Part shown: positions 1-10,609 of the stretch, one piece after another
Numbering within the stretch: the first letter of the stretch is position 1
How the letters are laid out: each line of letters begins with the position of its first letter
Assembly: GCA_944548615.1 (NCBI GenBank)
Contig: OX155967.1
Coordinates: forward strand, 23,884,603 to 23,948,602
Length of the DNA stretch: 64,000 nt
Direction: 5' to 3'
Origin: Micropterix aruncella
Lineage: Eukaryota > Arthropoda > Insecta > Lepidoptera > Micropterigidae
Program-made: the position numbers and the translations under genes
Notes under the pieces: generated by a model
Databases searched by the model: none
Told to the model about the DNA's origin: nothing
The model's input: the letters and a program-made list of their open reading frames with translations, nothing else

Positions 1-299
1 GCTGTGTGTGTTTATTCTATGTGTGTCACTGGTCAAATTTATTTTATATAGAATGAAAAAATCTTTATTTTTTATTTATTTAAAGTAATCCTATTTATAG
101 TTACAGATTAAACATACTGAGTGTTTAATTTTACGTTTATAAATACAAAAGGGGTAATAAATGGGTTTTTCGTGTAAAGAAATTGTCTGGTATATTTAAT
201 AAGCACATGCGTGTGTCCGCTTTGGGCGGGACAGCCCCGCTTTCAGGCTGTCTGTCCCGCTGTCCCCAGCGAGAGCAAAAATGTCCCTTTTTCGCAAAC

Positions 300-562
300 A
301 CACCAAAAGATAATTTAAGCCCAAAAGATGACAAAATCACAAGCTGGAATTCTGACAATGTTGCTGCTGAAGACCATTGGGTGGAGTTGTTCAAACACTT
401 CCGTGATAACAATCTCAACTGTACTACCTTCCGTATAATTATTGAGTACGTTTTATGTCTGCCTGGAAGTAACGCACCTGTCGAAAGAGTTTTTTCTCTA
501 ATGAATAAAATATGGACAAGCGAAACAACACAGTTAAGGGTCGCAGTTTTGAAAGCCATTTC
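300..562 (+). pseudogene. hAT transposase C-terminal fragment
   Basis: The frame reads through the hAT C-terminal dimerisation segment: a Trp-rich lead (DHWVELFKHF), then LCLPGSNAPVERVFSLM and KIWTSETTQLRV. In hAT transposases this block ends the protein and mediates dimerisation. Everything N-terminal is missing, including the zinc-finger and most of the DDE catalytic core, so no transposition function is possible. The frame is open from 183, but the first 40 residues do not look like transposase and I begin the call where similarity starts. The fragment stops abruptly at about 562, where a LINE 3' tail sits. The LCLPGSNAPVERVFS block is highly characteristic of hAT. The exact subfamily is not determined. 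Confidence 0.8.
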
Positions 563-1000
563 GATTTTTTATTTTATTTTATTTTATTTCTGGAAACATA
601 CAGCGCATGCAATTGACATACGTGAGCATAAACATAATGTAGAAAAAAAGGAAAACATTACACCCATAATCGTTTCCTATGAAAGTAACAGATTTCCGCA
701 TATTACACATTTGGATTTCAGCATATTACACTTAAAAATTAATTGTAAAATAAACTAAGTTCATATTAAATATAAAATTAATATATAAAACGGATAGGAG
801 AAGTAGAGAATTGGAAGTGATTAGGAAGAAGGAGTTAGACGATGGTATGTGTATATGTATATAGTATAAATAAAGATATAGATAGGTCGTATAGTGGATA
901 TATAGATACAGATATTTAATTATGTTTATAGATATTTACAGATATATTATAAATATTTATAGATATTTAAAAATATTTGTAGTAGCTACTGATATATTGC
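563..1000 (-). mobile_element. LINE 3'-tail copy, family F11 (copy 1)
   Basis: This stretch is nearly the same as 41549-41962, in the same orientation. Both copies begin at the plus-strand left with a T-rich run that is an AATAAA-bearing tail on the minus strand, and both end at the motif GCTACTGATAT. That is the picture of two 5'-truncated insertions of one poly-A-type retroelement on the minus strand. No coding sequence is visible, so the parent LINE or SINE family is unknown. Confidence 0.6.
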
Positions 1001-1435
1001 ATGAGAAGTATATAACTAAGTACGATAGGTATATATAACTAAGTACGATTACCAAGACTAACATTAATAAATCATGTAATCAGCTCCATTCTTATTTAAA
1101 AACTAGACACGATATTTTAAAACAATTTGCTCCTCCGACAAATATAAAACAACTGCGTAGATATCTACTTATTATTAGTATTACTGTTATCATGTTTTTC
1201 ATTTTTGAATTAAAAGTAGTAAAAGACCAATACGTTCTTTTTCTACAAAGCCGTCCTGCTTTGACGAAAAAAATAAATGGTCACGTTAGGTATATTATAA
1301 ACAACTATTGTTATTAAGAAATCTAATGAAAAAAACCAACGATTTTTTACGTCCTTTTTAAATAATAACCCACAGGATATAGCCCAATTATTCATATTAC
1401 ATTTTTGCTTTATATACCATATTTTTTCCACTCAC
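1001..1435. other. Unassigned AT-rich stretch
   Basis: No gene is supported. Plus-strand frame near 1110-1160 contains APPTNIKQLRRYL, which resembles the short linker after the reverse transcriptase of Gypsy-type elements, but the neighbouring residues do not fit, so I do not call an element. Confidence 0.3.
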
Positions 1436-1595
1436 CTATTATTAATGTGCTCATGTAACGTCTATTATAAGTTGTTAATGCAAGCATTGTAAACTTTTCA
1501 TAGAATAGTAAATAAATTTTATATAAATAGGGTTTGCAAATACTCTATCACGTATTTACTATCTGTAAGTTTACCATAAAAATTAAATTAAACAA
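1436..1595 (+). repeat. LINE 3' UTR copy
   Basis: Matches 12838-12969: both carry TAATGCAAGCATTG, ATAGTAAAT and TTTACTATCTGTAAGTTT and end in an A-rich tail built of TAAAA units. The second copy follows a LINE C-terminal frame, so this is read as the 3' UTR of the same LINE family on the plus strand. Confidence 0.6.
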
Positions 1596-2215
1596 CAGCC
1601 AGATGGAACATTTGCATTACAATGCTACACAGATCGTAAATCTTAAAATCCACTAGTCGTTGTTAAAGATAAGATAACAGTTTTATTATTACAACGTTGC
1701 ATGTCAGACAAAAAATACTTCTATCTTTTTGTGGTGGCGCAATCGCGGTTGGTGGTTAATATTCTATAAAGCCATGCGCAATTCATTGCGGCGTACGAAA
1801 AAAACGTGAATAAGTAATGATTCCTGTTTTTTATAAATATTTTCGTTTCTACAAGAGCGTGTCAAACAATACGAAAATTCGGTGGCCGAAAGCTTTCAGT
1901 GCTCAACCTAGCGATTTTTATGTTGTTTGTCAAGTGTTTTATAGTTGCGTATTTTTAACCCTTTAGGAACATGGGACATATGTGTCCCATAACATTTTAT
2001 AAATTATCGAATACGAGTAATCTATAAATTATATTTTTTCCATGTTATTGAGACATCAGAATCTTAATATTAGTAAAAAATATACATATTGTTTAAAAAT
2101 ATACCGTTTTTATTAATATCACAAATTCTGGTGATTTCAAATAAAGAAATTAAATATTTATGGCGACTTTTTCAATTTTATTTTTTTTTCATTTAGTACG
2201 TTTTTCGGTTAAAAA
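1596..2215. other. Unassigned; TTAACCCTTT-type end at about 1954
   Basis: No gene seen. At about 1954 the sequence TTAACCCTTT is followed by a short palindrome around GGGACATATGTGTCCC. TTAA plus CCCTTT is how piggyBac-type ends begin, but no partner end was found. Confidence 0.25.
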
Positions 2216-2219
2216 AATA

Positions 2220-3230
2220 GTAGAGAAAAATACCGTTGAAGCCTATCAGTGGCTTGATAAGCGTTATAGAGACTCTGCATCCGGGAAATCAATTATTATT
2301 GACTGATATTTAAACGCGGTCGTACAAACACCATTGATGCTGAACGTTTTGGTCGCTTGAAATCGGCAGTTGTTTCGGAAATAAAAAAAAAGACAAAATA
2401 GTTTTAAAAGACCGCAAAGTGAAGTTGCGTGAGATAGCTGACACCTTAAATATATCAGAAGTTAGTGTGTTTATAATTTACACTGTTTAAGTTGCTTTGG
2501 AAGTGGGTGCCGCGTTTGCTCACACCAGACCAAACACAACAACGCATCGACGATTCAGAGCGCTGTTTGGAGCTGTTCAAGCGAGATAAAAGGACTTCTT
2601 GCGTCGGTATGTGACAATGGATGAAATATCGATCCATTACTACATACCTCAATTAAAAATATCGTCATTTGAGTGGACATCAGCTAGTAAAAGTTGTCTA
2701 AAGCGACCAAAAACTCAAATGTCAGCTGGCAAGGCTATGGCATTGTATGCGCATGATATATTGTTTAACGACTATCTTGAGAAAGGTAAAACTATTAATA
2801 GCAAATATTACACGGAATTATTTGATGGATTGAGAGTGGAAATCAAGAAAAAATGGCCTCACATGCAAAAAAAAAAGTGCTGTTCCACCAATACAGTGCC
2901 CCGTGTAACAAGTCGATGAAAACGATGGTTTAATTGAAACCCGCCGTACTCTTCAGATCTGGACCCCGGCGACTACTGGCTTTTTGCAGACATGAAGAAG
3001 ATGCTCCAGGGAAAGAAATTTTGCTCAAATGAAGAAGAAGCGATTAGAAGAAGTGATTAAAAAAACTGGGGACTATTTTAAAAGCAAAGACAAATGGTCC
3101 AACAAAAAAACATCTAAAAGTTGCAGGGGCGTTGGAATGAATGTATTACTCTTGAAGGAGAGTATGGTGCCTAGCTCGAATATATCGAAAATAGTTTGAA
3201 ATGGCGTTAATTCGCGGTCTTAATAAACGT
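2220..3230 (+). pseudogene. mariner (Tc1/mariner) transposase remnant
   Basis: Pieces in several frames line up with a mariner transposase in order: VEAYQWLDKRY near 2235; MRRYVTMDE with the first catalytic Asp near 2600; KRPKTQMSAGK; LEKGKTINSKYY; KKWPHMQKKK; FHQYSAPC near 2885; then DYWLFADMKKMLQGKK near 2970 with the third catalytic Asp (PGDY), and a final RWNE-like segment near 3130. The family uses a D,D34D triad. Here the second Asp, normally HQDNAP, is replaced by Tyr (HQYSAP). Stops and frame changes occur throughout, for example in the helix-turn-helix half and straight after the HQYSAP block. The longest intact piece is 2599-2919. The copy cannot make active transposase. Terminal inverted repeats were not recognised. 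Confidence 0.85.
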
Positions 3231-3239
3231 AGATTAAAT

Positions 3240-3830
3240 ATAGATGGCGAATTTGCAAGACTTCGGGACCATTTTCACACCCACGTTGGGCGCCAACTTT
3301 ATAACCCTGAATTTCAACGTAAAATATAAATATTTACTTTATTATCTCAGGTCGGGGACTTGAGTTGTGTCACTGGATTTGGCCTTAAGGAAAATCTTTG
3401 ACAAATAGGCACAAAAAGAAAAAAAGACGTTTCTGGAGAATGTTGTATAATTTCGCACTCTTCAATTCTTTACAAAGGCTGCCGTGCAGCTTCTGCTGTC
3501 ACAAAGACGGCATCCAACAAAAATGCGGAATATTCTATTACTGGAGGCATGTATCCTCGTGTCATCGCGATGTAATTTATTCCATTAGGTACATAAGGGC
3601 CATTAGCATGAATAGCAGCAAATAAAAGTTAAAGCAGAGGTGCCATAAACTGAAGAAATGAAAGAAATCCGTCAGAATCAAACCGATCCGCGTCGGAAAA
3701 TAACCCCAAATGGAAGAAAATTGCTTACCAAAATTACGCGACCATTGTCATATTTATTAACCATTGTTTTATTCGTGGTAGTTGACACGAGGATACATGT
3801 TTCACGACCATTGTTTTATTCGTGGTAGTT
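3240..3830. other. Unassigned; short direct and inverted repeats
   Basis: No gene supported. A 24-bp sequence beginning CCATTGTTTTATTCGTGG occurs at 3761 and again at 3808. A 17-bp block at 3783-3799 (TGACACGAGGATACATG) is the reverse complement of 3548-3564. These could be the remains of a small inverted-repeat element truncated by the Helitron piece that follows. Confidence 0.3.
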
Positions 3831-4371
3831 GGATTTGCAAAGTAAGTCGGAGAAAAAACGGTCGAATGAAAACGTTTCTTACGAACGCTGCTTTAACGAT
3901 GAGAGATATATGATTGAGTTCTAGAGAAAAGTTGTAGAGCTTGGAAAGTCAGCGACAACATATGTCTAAATTTTATATTTAAGTCACAAAAAGTAGTTTT
4001 TTATATTAAAAAAATAATTTAAATCGTTAGGTCATGTTTAATGGTCATACTATCAACAATTATGAATTCATATCAAAATAACTAAATGTATCGTCTCAAG
4101 TGTTTAAAACAAAACTTTTCCCTTTTACTGCATACATGGTTAAAGAGATAAGACACTCACAAATAAGACACTCACAAGAAGACACTCACAAATAACGGTA
4201 ATATAGTCAAATTGGCATGCAAATACCTACATACATACGCAGTAAAAATATAACCCTTCTTTTGGCAGTCAGGAAATCAATTATAGCACTCAGTACTAAC
4301 CGAACCACAATCATAATTTCATCACAAGTAAAAAGTGTTACCGCCCAACGAAGTGGGCACGGGTCAGCTAG
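3831..4371 (+). mobile_element. Non-autonomous Helitron, 5'-truncated (family F6)
   Basis: Collinear with 19010-19545 and with the reverse complement of 46267-46800. The 3' end has the Helitron signature: a short stem GCCCA..TGGGC, then ACGGGTCAG and CTAG followed by host T. The 5' TC terminus present in the other two copies is missing. No Rep/helicase frame exists; it is a short passenger derivative. Confidence 0.75.
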
Positions 4372-4624
4372 TACCTATATAAACAACGGTCGTATCAAGC
4401 CCGGCTTATATACGCCAGTTTATCTATTGTATAATTTACAATAAATAAAATGTGCGTATTACAGAAATTTCGGAATAAGCACTTACTAGGCTTATCTATA
4501 TATTCAGGAACATAAACGATAAAAAGAAGTCGGGTTATCTCGGTGTTATCAACCGAAAGCCTTTTATCTGCAAAGATGAATGGCGCAGTTTTATTTAAAC
4601 ATGCACAAGAAAGCAACAAGTAAA

Positions 4625-5390
4625 AGTATTAAGATACCAAAACATCATGTATATGAGAAAAAATATCGAGACTAAATTAACTAACTCAAATATTCATTCG
4701 CATAATACGCGAAATAAAGAGGACTTGCGTCATTTTAAGGTGCGTCTGAGTAAGGTTCGGAATAGCTTTCTCTGCCAATCTTACTTATTCTACAACAAAC
4801 TTCCATTACACATCAGGGGCCTTGGGGAGGTTCACTTTAAGAAAAAGGTACAGGGTATTTTGACTAAAAACCCCATTTATAGCATTGAGGATTTCGACAA
4901 CATCAATTTTTCGCAGCTCTATTGACCTACTTGACTATTATTATTCCTTATTCTTTCTATTATTGACTATTTTACAATTGCGTTTTTTTTTTCTTCTTCA
5001 AACTATTGGCTATTGACAATAATTATTATTACTGATTTGTTTGTATTTGTGTTTTTTCTTTAAAATATCTTCCCGTATGATAATTTGGGAAATTATCCAA
5101 TATTTATTTGATTATTTAGTACTTAGGATTATATAGAAAATTAGATAGAAAATTTTACGAAATTACTTAAGAATTTTGATTGAAAATATTGGAAAATGTG
5201 GTTTCCTCTACATAGAAAATCTGCGCTTGGATGTTCAACGTTCATACCTTGCAATACTGACGTTCATATGTTATACCTTAATAGGTATTTATTTAATATT
5301 ATACTTGTTATTTTCATTACTTTTGACTTAACCAAGTGTAGGAACTCCTATCAACTGGTTTGAAATAAATAAATGAAAAAAAAATATATT
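4625..5390 (+). pseudogene. LINE ORF2 C-terminus with 3' UTR and A-rich tail
   Basis: The frame at 4647-4925 shows the conserved C-terminal tail of Jockey/CR1-like reverse transcriptase proteins: QNIMYMRKNI (the part before the Met lies in the same frame), HNTRNK, RLSKVRNSFL, FYNKLPLHI, then FKKKVQ and a closing acidic segment. After the stop comes about 450 bp of AT-rich 3' UTR and the tail AAATAAATAAATGAAAAAAA near 5366-5389. The endonuclease and RT palm are absent, so it is a typical 5'-truncated dead insertion. The clade is inferred only from the C-terminal motifs. Confidence 0.75.
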
Positions 5391-5416
5391 TAGACACTAT
5401 ATAAACCCATATATAC

Positions 5417-6176
5417 ATGGTGAGTTTTAATTAGCCGGCATCCTTGGTAAGTGAATCAGTACGAGCAAATAAGCAACTTTTGATACAAAATTGTGGGAAA
5501 AACTACAACGGGTGTTATTACTGCACGGGCTTTTTTTTCTGTGGGTGAATCAGTACAACAAACTAATCAACTTTTAAACAAAAAAAAGTAAACACGGAAA
5601 AAAATGGTTTTTTTTTTTTTTGAAAATTTGTTTTTTTTAATTTTATGATTAAATAGTATGAAAATCTGTGATCACGATGCGCTATCTAGCGGTTGGTAAA
5701 ATGTCGCTGATATTGTTTATTCACGACTTATTACCTACCGCTAGATGGCGCAGCGCGCTCAAACTCTTCTCAAACCTTTATTTAACAGTCAACTTTTTCA
5801 AAAATTTAAAATAATATTTTTTTCCAAAAAAAAAATTATTTTTTTGGATTTTTCCAAATTTTTTTATCAAAAGTTGCTTACTACGTTGTACTGATTCGCC
5901 CACAGAAAAAAAATCCCGTGCAATAATAACACCCCGTATATATATATTTTTAAATTTTGAAAAATGATATCAAAAGCGTTTAACACTGCGCTATATATCG
6001 GTAGGTAAAATATCGCTAATATTGTTTATTAGCGATATGTTACCTACCGCTAGAATTTTTATTATAATTTTTATTTATTTTATTCCAACAAAAGAGAAAA
6101 ACAGCGCTCGGGTCTTGTTGCTTACTTGCTCGTGCTGATAAATCCCCTTAAAGGATGCCGGTTAATTAAAACCACC
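5417..6176. mobile_element. Hairpin MITE, family F3, nested double copy
   Basis: Outer ends are inverted repeats: GTTTTAATTAGCCGGCATCC at 5420 and its complement at about 6150-6175. A second pair inside starts GGGTGTTATTACTGCACGGG at about 5509 and returns inverted near 5940. Each layer carries the same palindromic core, at 5679-5751 and 5987-6054, built on CTAGCGGTAGGTAA and its complement around ATTGTTTATT. No frame. It reads as one member inserted in another. Other copies: 23129-23375, 24879-25235, 26143-26310. Confidence 0.7.
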
Positions 6177-6795
6177 TGTATATAACCTTGGATTAACTTA
6201 AGGCGACATGATACATGGAAACGATCATATCTGAAGAATTTTAGTTTTATGAGTTTTTTGAAAATATAAGCATTAATTAAAAATGTTTCTAAGTGAATCC
6301 CTCGATAAAGAACCAATTTAAAATTTGGACTCAAAACAGTTGCTCATTGCCTTGGACATTGAGGCTTTAAACTGACTTCAAAAACTTTCAGGCGCGTTTA
6401 CTCCTACAATGCAAGCGGTGAGTGTGCTTTATTAGAATTGTATAATATTGACTGGTTAATTCTCTAGGGCAGCACTTAGCCACATTTTTTATATAGGCCC
6501 TAAATTAATTACAATTAATTAAAACGTGAGAGCGCTCTGAGTTACGCTAAATATGCTTTGCCATTAACACCCTTATACCACCGCTGCGTAAAGATAGTTA
6601 TGCACTGCGATAGAGCATTTAGTATGCGCCTAGTAGGCCATGTCTATCGCAAGCCATGTTATTCTATGTAAAAAATAACTACCATATTTGTATTCCTGTG
6701 TATCTTACGACTATCGAAACACCTGTCTGGCTACCGGGAGCGGCTGTGTTTGCCGGGAATCTAGAATCAAATTTGGTGCAAATCCCGATGAAACT
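6177..6795. other. Unassigned AT-rich stretch
   Basis: No gene, RNA or repeat copy recognised here. Confidence 0.3.
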
Positions 6796-6900
6796 GAAAC
6801 GGGATAGATTGCGTTTCTTCGTGAACTAAAATCAGATATTAATTCATGTGAACAAGACAGGGCAATACGTTAGAGCGGAATATTAAATGAACGGCTATCC
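6796..6900 (+). repeat. F5 MITE fragment
   Basis: One end of the family seen complete at 10251-10516: ATTGCGTTTCTTCGTGAAC, then CAATACGTTAGAGCGGAAT. The opposite end is missing, the copy being cut near 6900. Confidence 0.6.
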
Positions 6901-6917
6901 ACAAAACTAACCACAGA

Positions 6918-7411
6918 AAAAAACGGTTGTGTCACTCCAAGACTTACCCGGCAAACAGACAACACCCCTCACCCCCGCGCTTACCCCCTTCCCCCCAAGT
7001 AATTGTATCAAGTGATTATGATCGCAAATGTACTATATTTGTAGTATTTATTGGGGTTTAAAATGGATGTTTTCCAATATGATGCAGTATTTTCTGAAAT
7101 ACGGTGGAATTAAAAATTTTGTTTGTATTGCTCGCATAAGAGGTATTTTAAATAAATCGGCTTAACGATGCATCTGTGTACCGAATTTCAAGTCTCTAAA
7201 AGTCCAATATTTCGAGATTACCGTGTGACTAGCGCGCCCCCTGGTGGACCTATTCCAAACACAATCTTTTCAACTCTTACTATGATCAAATGATGCCTGC
7301 ATGCCAAATTTCAGCTCAATCGTATAAAGCGTTCAGGCGCTGTTGTGGAGGAATACACACACACAGACACACAGAATTGCGTTCACAATATTTTTCCTCT
7401 GCCGGGAACGT
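6918..7411 (+). repeat. Interspersed repeat F7 (copy 1)
   Basis: Starts near ACGGTTGTGTCAC, with TTACCCGGCA at 6945, and ends at CTCTGCCGGGAA near 7410, so the ends look like short inverted repeats of CCCGGCA. The body has the family marks CCAATATTTCGAGATT, GGTGGACC, GATGCCTGCATGCC and GGAATACACACA. Other copies: 17940-18290 (minus), 25465-25680 (plus), 27225-27430 (minus), 27720-27850 (plus), 48272-48565 (minus). No frame of its own; a class II origin is only inferred from the ends. Confidence 0.55.
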
Positions 7412-7800
7412 AAAAGCGACTAGATTAAAGACTTTGCCCAGAAAGCGCGAATTCTCCACTACGCGCGTATTCATATGCGACTAGACGAGGTACTATAAAA
7501 CAACATATAGGCGCCCATACAACATATAGCCGCCCATAGAGTAGACAATAAATCGAACAACGGGGAAAAATAATTTGACGTGGCAACACTAACTATTATG
7601 TCAGATTGTACGCTGTTAGTTATGTCCATGAGTTCATGAAATTAATTTAGTATTGCCGGTTCGAAAGGGTTAACTGCGGTGATCTGATTGAAACCAGTGT
7701 TTCAACGCGGCTACGGACGTTACGTTACTTATTTTATGAGATTTAACTCCAGAATCCTGCCGAACGCGACCTTGTCAGCACCCAGACTGCTATTTTATGA
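7412..7800. other. Unassigned; one TTAACCCTTTCG end
   Basis: No gene. Reading the minus strand at 7672, TTAACCCTTTCGAACCGGCA has the TTAA-CCCTTT shape of a piggyBac-type end; no partner was identified. Confidence 0.25.
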
Positions 7801-7890
7801 TCTTAACCTTTCGGAAGCCAGTCATTCGACGCGAAATTTTCGAAACCCTCGAAAATTTGTTTGTAGAAGGTGTGTGCAAGCATACTAATA
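7801..7890 (+). repeat. F10 left-end copy (TTAACC..., piggyBac-like)
   Basis: CTTAACCTTTCGGAAGCC, then CCCTCGAAAATTTGTTTGTAG and CATACTAAT. The same order occurs at 31145-31260 and 47243-47345. The repeated TTAACCCTT start suggests a piggyBac-type MITE. Confidence 0.4.
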
Positions 7891-8469
7891 TATACCAGTA
7901 GCTCATTCAATGACATGCTTCAATGACAGGCTTTACCGCAGTGGATAATACGAAAAACGCCGATCGGCGGCCGGTGCCACCTAGGGGTAAAACATCCGGG
8001 AACACGATTCTACTTTCGGTAGGTCATACTAAATAGAAACCATAATACTTAATTTCGTCTCTTATCTTTCGCTTATCTAGAAGTATGTCATCGTAACTGA
8101 TAATACAACGGCTGTTAAGTAGCAACGACTGATAAAACATGGACGAACAACAGGTTCGTTGATAACTAGATAAAAAAATGTTTATTATACCTACTCCAAA
8201 AAGAAGTATTATACAATGTATGTATTTATTTCTGTAATCATAACATAATATTTCCCACTATTTTATTATATTTTCGTGTGAGATATAAAGGTGGGTATCC
8301 ATTAGGTTCCCGCATCAACTCTGCTCCGCGCATCTGCAACTGCTCCAGTAGTGGATACGTCCGCGCTCCTGGAGCGTGCAACGTTGCACGCTTCGCTGCG
8401 AGCGCTCTACGCGGTGGCGGTAAATGCTGCGAACACAGAGGGCGCAGTGTTCGTTCGTGGAGGGGGTTA

Positions 8470-9770
8470 ATGGGCTCTTGCTGAGTTGGCCACGAAGACC
8501 CATTCGGTTCAGGGTTGGTCACACTCATGGGTCAACACCTATCCGACGGCCTCCACGCATGAAGTGCGAGCCTGGGTAGGACTCTGGCCTTATGGTCAGT
8601 TTCCCCTAGGAATCAACCTTCTGGCGCTCCTGGACGGTCTGCGCACCGTGCGGCGTAAGCCAATCGACTGTGCACTCTGACTAACATCTTGCGGTGTCGA
8701 CTACAACGGGCGAGCCCGTCACCACAGGACGTTTTAACGATTAGTCGTTCTGTCGCCCTGCAGTGAACGTAGAAGACTTTGGACAGTACAATCCTACGTC
8801 CAGCTACGTCACAACCCGTGAGAGTCCAACGCCTTACCGCGAGTTAGCCAGGAATAAACCCGGCGGGCTCGAGATACTCGCGCCCTCACTTCCAATTGTG
8901 ACCAGATTTCTCCGGTGTCTCGATTGGTCCCGAGTTCGAGGTCGCTTGCGCGGTCCTCTCCCTTATGAAGCGGTGAAACTGAGTGCACCGAATCTATCGC
9001 GGACCAAGGCGTCCTTTGCCCGCCTCTTACACGGGATCGGATGGCCAATGGTCAATTCAAGAGCAGTCGCCATAAGGTACGCAACCACCCCCGCTCTATA
9101 GGAAACAATACAGTTCCCAGACTCCCCCGACTGTTAGTCGGAGAGCACAATCGATTGGCTTACGCCGCACGGTGTGCAGACCGTCCAGGGGCGCCAGAGG
9201 TTTGATTCCCAGGGGAGACTGGTTGACCCAGTGTACTACCCAGGATTCGCACCCCATGCGGGGAGGCCGTCGGATGGGTGTTGACCCGTAAGTGTGACCG
9301 ACCCTGAACACATGGGTCATCGTGGCCAACTCATCATGGGCCCGTTAGCCCCCACTCTGACTAACAGTCGAGGGAGTCTGGAAGCAGTACTGTTTCCTAT
9401 AGAGCGGGGGTGGTTGCGGACCTTACGGCGACTGCTCTTGAAACGACCTTCAGCCATCCGATCCTTGGTGTACAGCCGGGCAAAGGACGCTGTGGTTCGC
9501 GATAGATTCGGTGAACACCGTTTCACCGCTTCGAGGGAGAGGACCGCGAAAGCGACCTCGAACTCGTAACCAATCGAGAGACCGGAGTAATCTGGTCACA
9601 ATTGGAAGTAAGTGCGTGAGTGTCGGCCCGCCGGGTAACATTCCTGGCTATCTCGCGGTTAAGGCGTTGGCCTCTTACGGGCTTGTGGCGTAGCTAGACG
9701 GTGGACTGTTTCGTCCTTAAGTCTTCTACGTTCACTCCAGGGAGATAGAACGACTAGTCGTTCGTGGACG
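8470..9770. repeat. F1 family: palindromic double copy
   Basis: Block A (8486-8690 plus) returns inverted at 9115-9335. Block B lies inverted at 8695-9110 and again in plus orientation at 9345-9770. Marks of A: GGTCAACACC, CCTGGGTAGGAC, GCGCTCCTGGACGGTCTGCG. Marks of B: GTTTCCTATAGAGCGGGGG, GGCGACTGCTCTTGAA, GAGAGGACCGCG, AAGTCTTCTACG. The sequence is clearly more GC-rich than its surroundings. Frames here are long only because stops are rare; they do not look like conserved protein. Confidence 0.65.
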
Positions 9771-9833
9771 CGAGCAAAGGTGGGTACGTCTCTCGCACCA
9801 CGTTCAGCGTTCAGTAAACGCAAATCCATCGCT

Positions 9834-9959
9834 ATGGAGTGGGCCGAAGAGAAAAGTATAGCTCTAATCGAGAAGTACCGAAATTATAATGATGTGGTAT
9901 ATTCGAAGTATATCGAAGAATATATAATTATAGTATATCCAAAGAATGAGAAATTTTAA
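9834..9959 (+). CDS. Short MADF-like reading frame (fragment)
   Basis: A 41-codon frame begins MEWAEEKSIALIEKYRNYND. An acidic lead followed by a helix ending in LIEKYRN is how many MADF/Myb-SANT-like DNA-binding domains in insects begin, including those encoded beside Harbinger-type transposases. The frame then drifts into low-complexity Ile/Tyr residues and stops, so only the first helix could be present. There is no strong start context and no splice donor that I would trust. It may be a relic of a gene carried by the surrounding TIR element, or chance. I keep it as a weak call. Confidence 0.25.
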   Translation: MEWAEEKSIALIEKYRNYNDVVYSKYIEEYIIIVYPKNEKF

Positions 9960-10250
9960 AATAAATTCTGGAGACATGTTCGCTCAACGTTCGAATGAAA
10001 ACTGCGGAGCACTCGTTGTTCTCGAGTTGAAGCGCGCATCGTCTCCATATGATCAGTTACAGATGCACGGAGCAGAGTTGATGTGCGAACCTAATGGATA
10101 CCCAATGGGAACCCATATTGGCGATTTTAACCCTATTTACCAAACTGCCAAAAGATCCAGCAAAATGTCTTGAGAGGTGGTGGTTATCCTCCATTTCCGA
10201 TTACTGTATATGTTAGTTCCTGAAAATTTAGGACTGATGTGTTCCATATT

Positions 10251-10516
10251 GGGCCCGATTGCGTTTCTTTGTGAACTAAAACTAAAATTGATCCAAGTGA
10301 ACGAGACAGAGCAATACGTTAGAGCGGAATATGAAACGAACGATTGTCGATAAATACTACCTGCCGAACTTAATACTCGTTCGAATAAATTCGAGCATAT
10401 TTTTAGTGCGAAAAAGTGACAACCGGTCATCTCACACTCCGCCCTAGCGTATTGCCCTGACTTGTTCACACGGACTAATTTCCGATTTCAGTTCACGAAG
10501 AAACGCAATCGAGCCC
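10251..10516. mobile_element. F5 MITE, complete copy
   Basis: Left end GGGCCCGATTGCGTTTCTTT and right end AAACGCAATCGAGCCC are inverted repeats. The similarity continues inward for about 80 bp (GTGAACT, GTGAACGAGACAGAGC, CAATACGTTAGAGCGG and complements). No frame. A second complete copy is at 36404-36716 and a fragment at 6796-6900. Rearranged pieces occur inside each of the three tandem units at 59.6-62.2 kb. Confidence 0.75.
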
Positions 10517-10609
10517 ATTATTTGTTAGGCTCTCGGGTGTCGGCGCCGGTTGCTGCAAAAATATAGCGGAAGCTGGCAGTACTTACTATTACAGTAAACA
10601 GGAGCTATA

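Larger units (their letters stand above)
8290..10110. mobile_element. Composite TIR element enclosing an F1 repeat pair
   Basis: About 50 bp at 8293-8345 (GGGTATCCATTAGGTTC...) returns inverted at 10058-10108 (...GAACCTAATGGATACCC), including AACTCTGCTCCG against CGGAGCAGAGTT. Between these arms lie a GC-rich stretch (8346-8470), the double F1 copy (8470-9770) and a short MADF-like frame (9834-9959). No target-site duplication is obvious, so an old inversion or two separate fragments remain possible. Confidence 0.45.

Noticed and set aside
183..300. N-terminal start of the first long plus-strand frame
   Set aside because: These residues do not match hAT transposase; the Met is just the first in the frame.
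1110..1160. Gypsy-like peptide APPTNIKQLRRYL
   Set aside because: Too short, and the flanking residues do not continue the Gypsy pattern.
8315..9693. Many overlapping open frames on both strands
   Set aside because: They follow the GC-rich F1 blocks, change frame between copies and show no domain. They reflect rare stop codons in GC-rich DNA.
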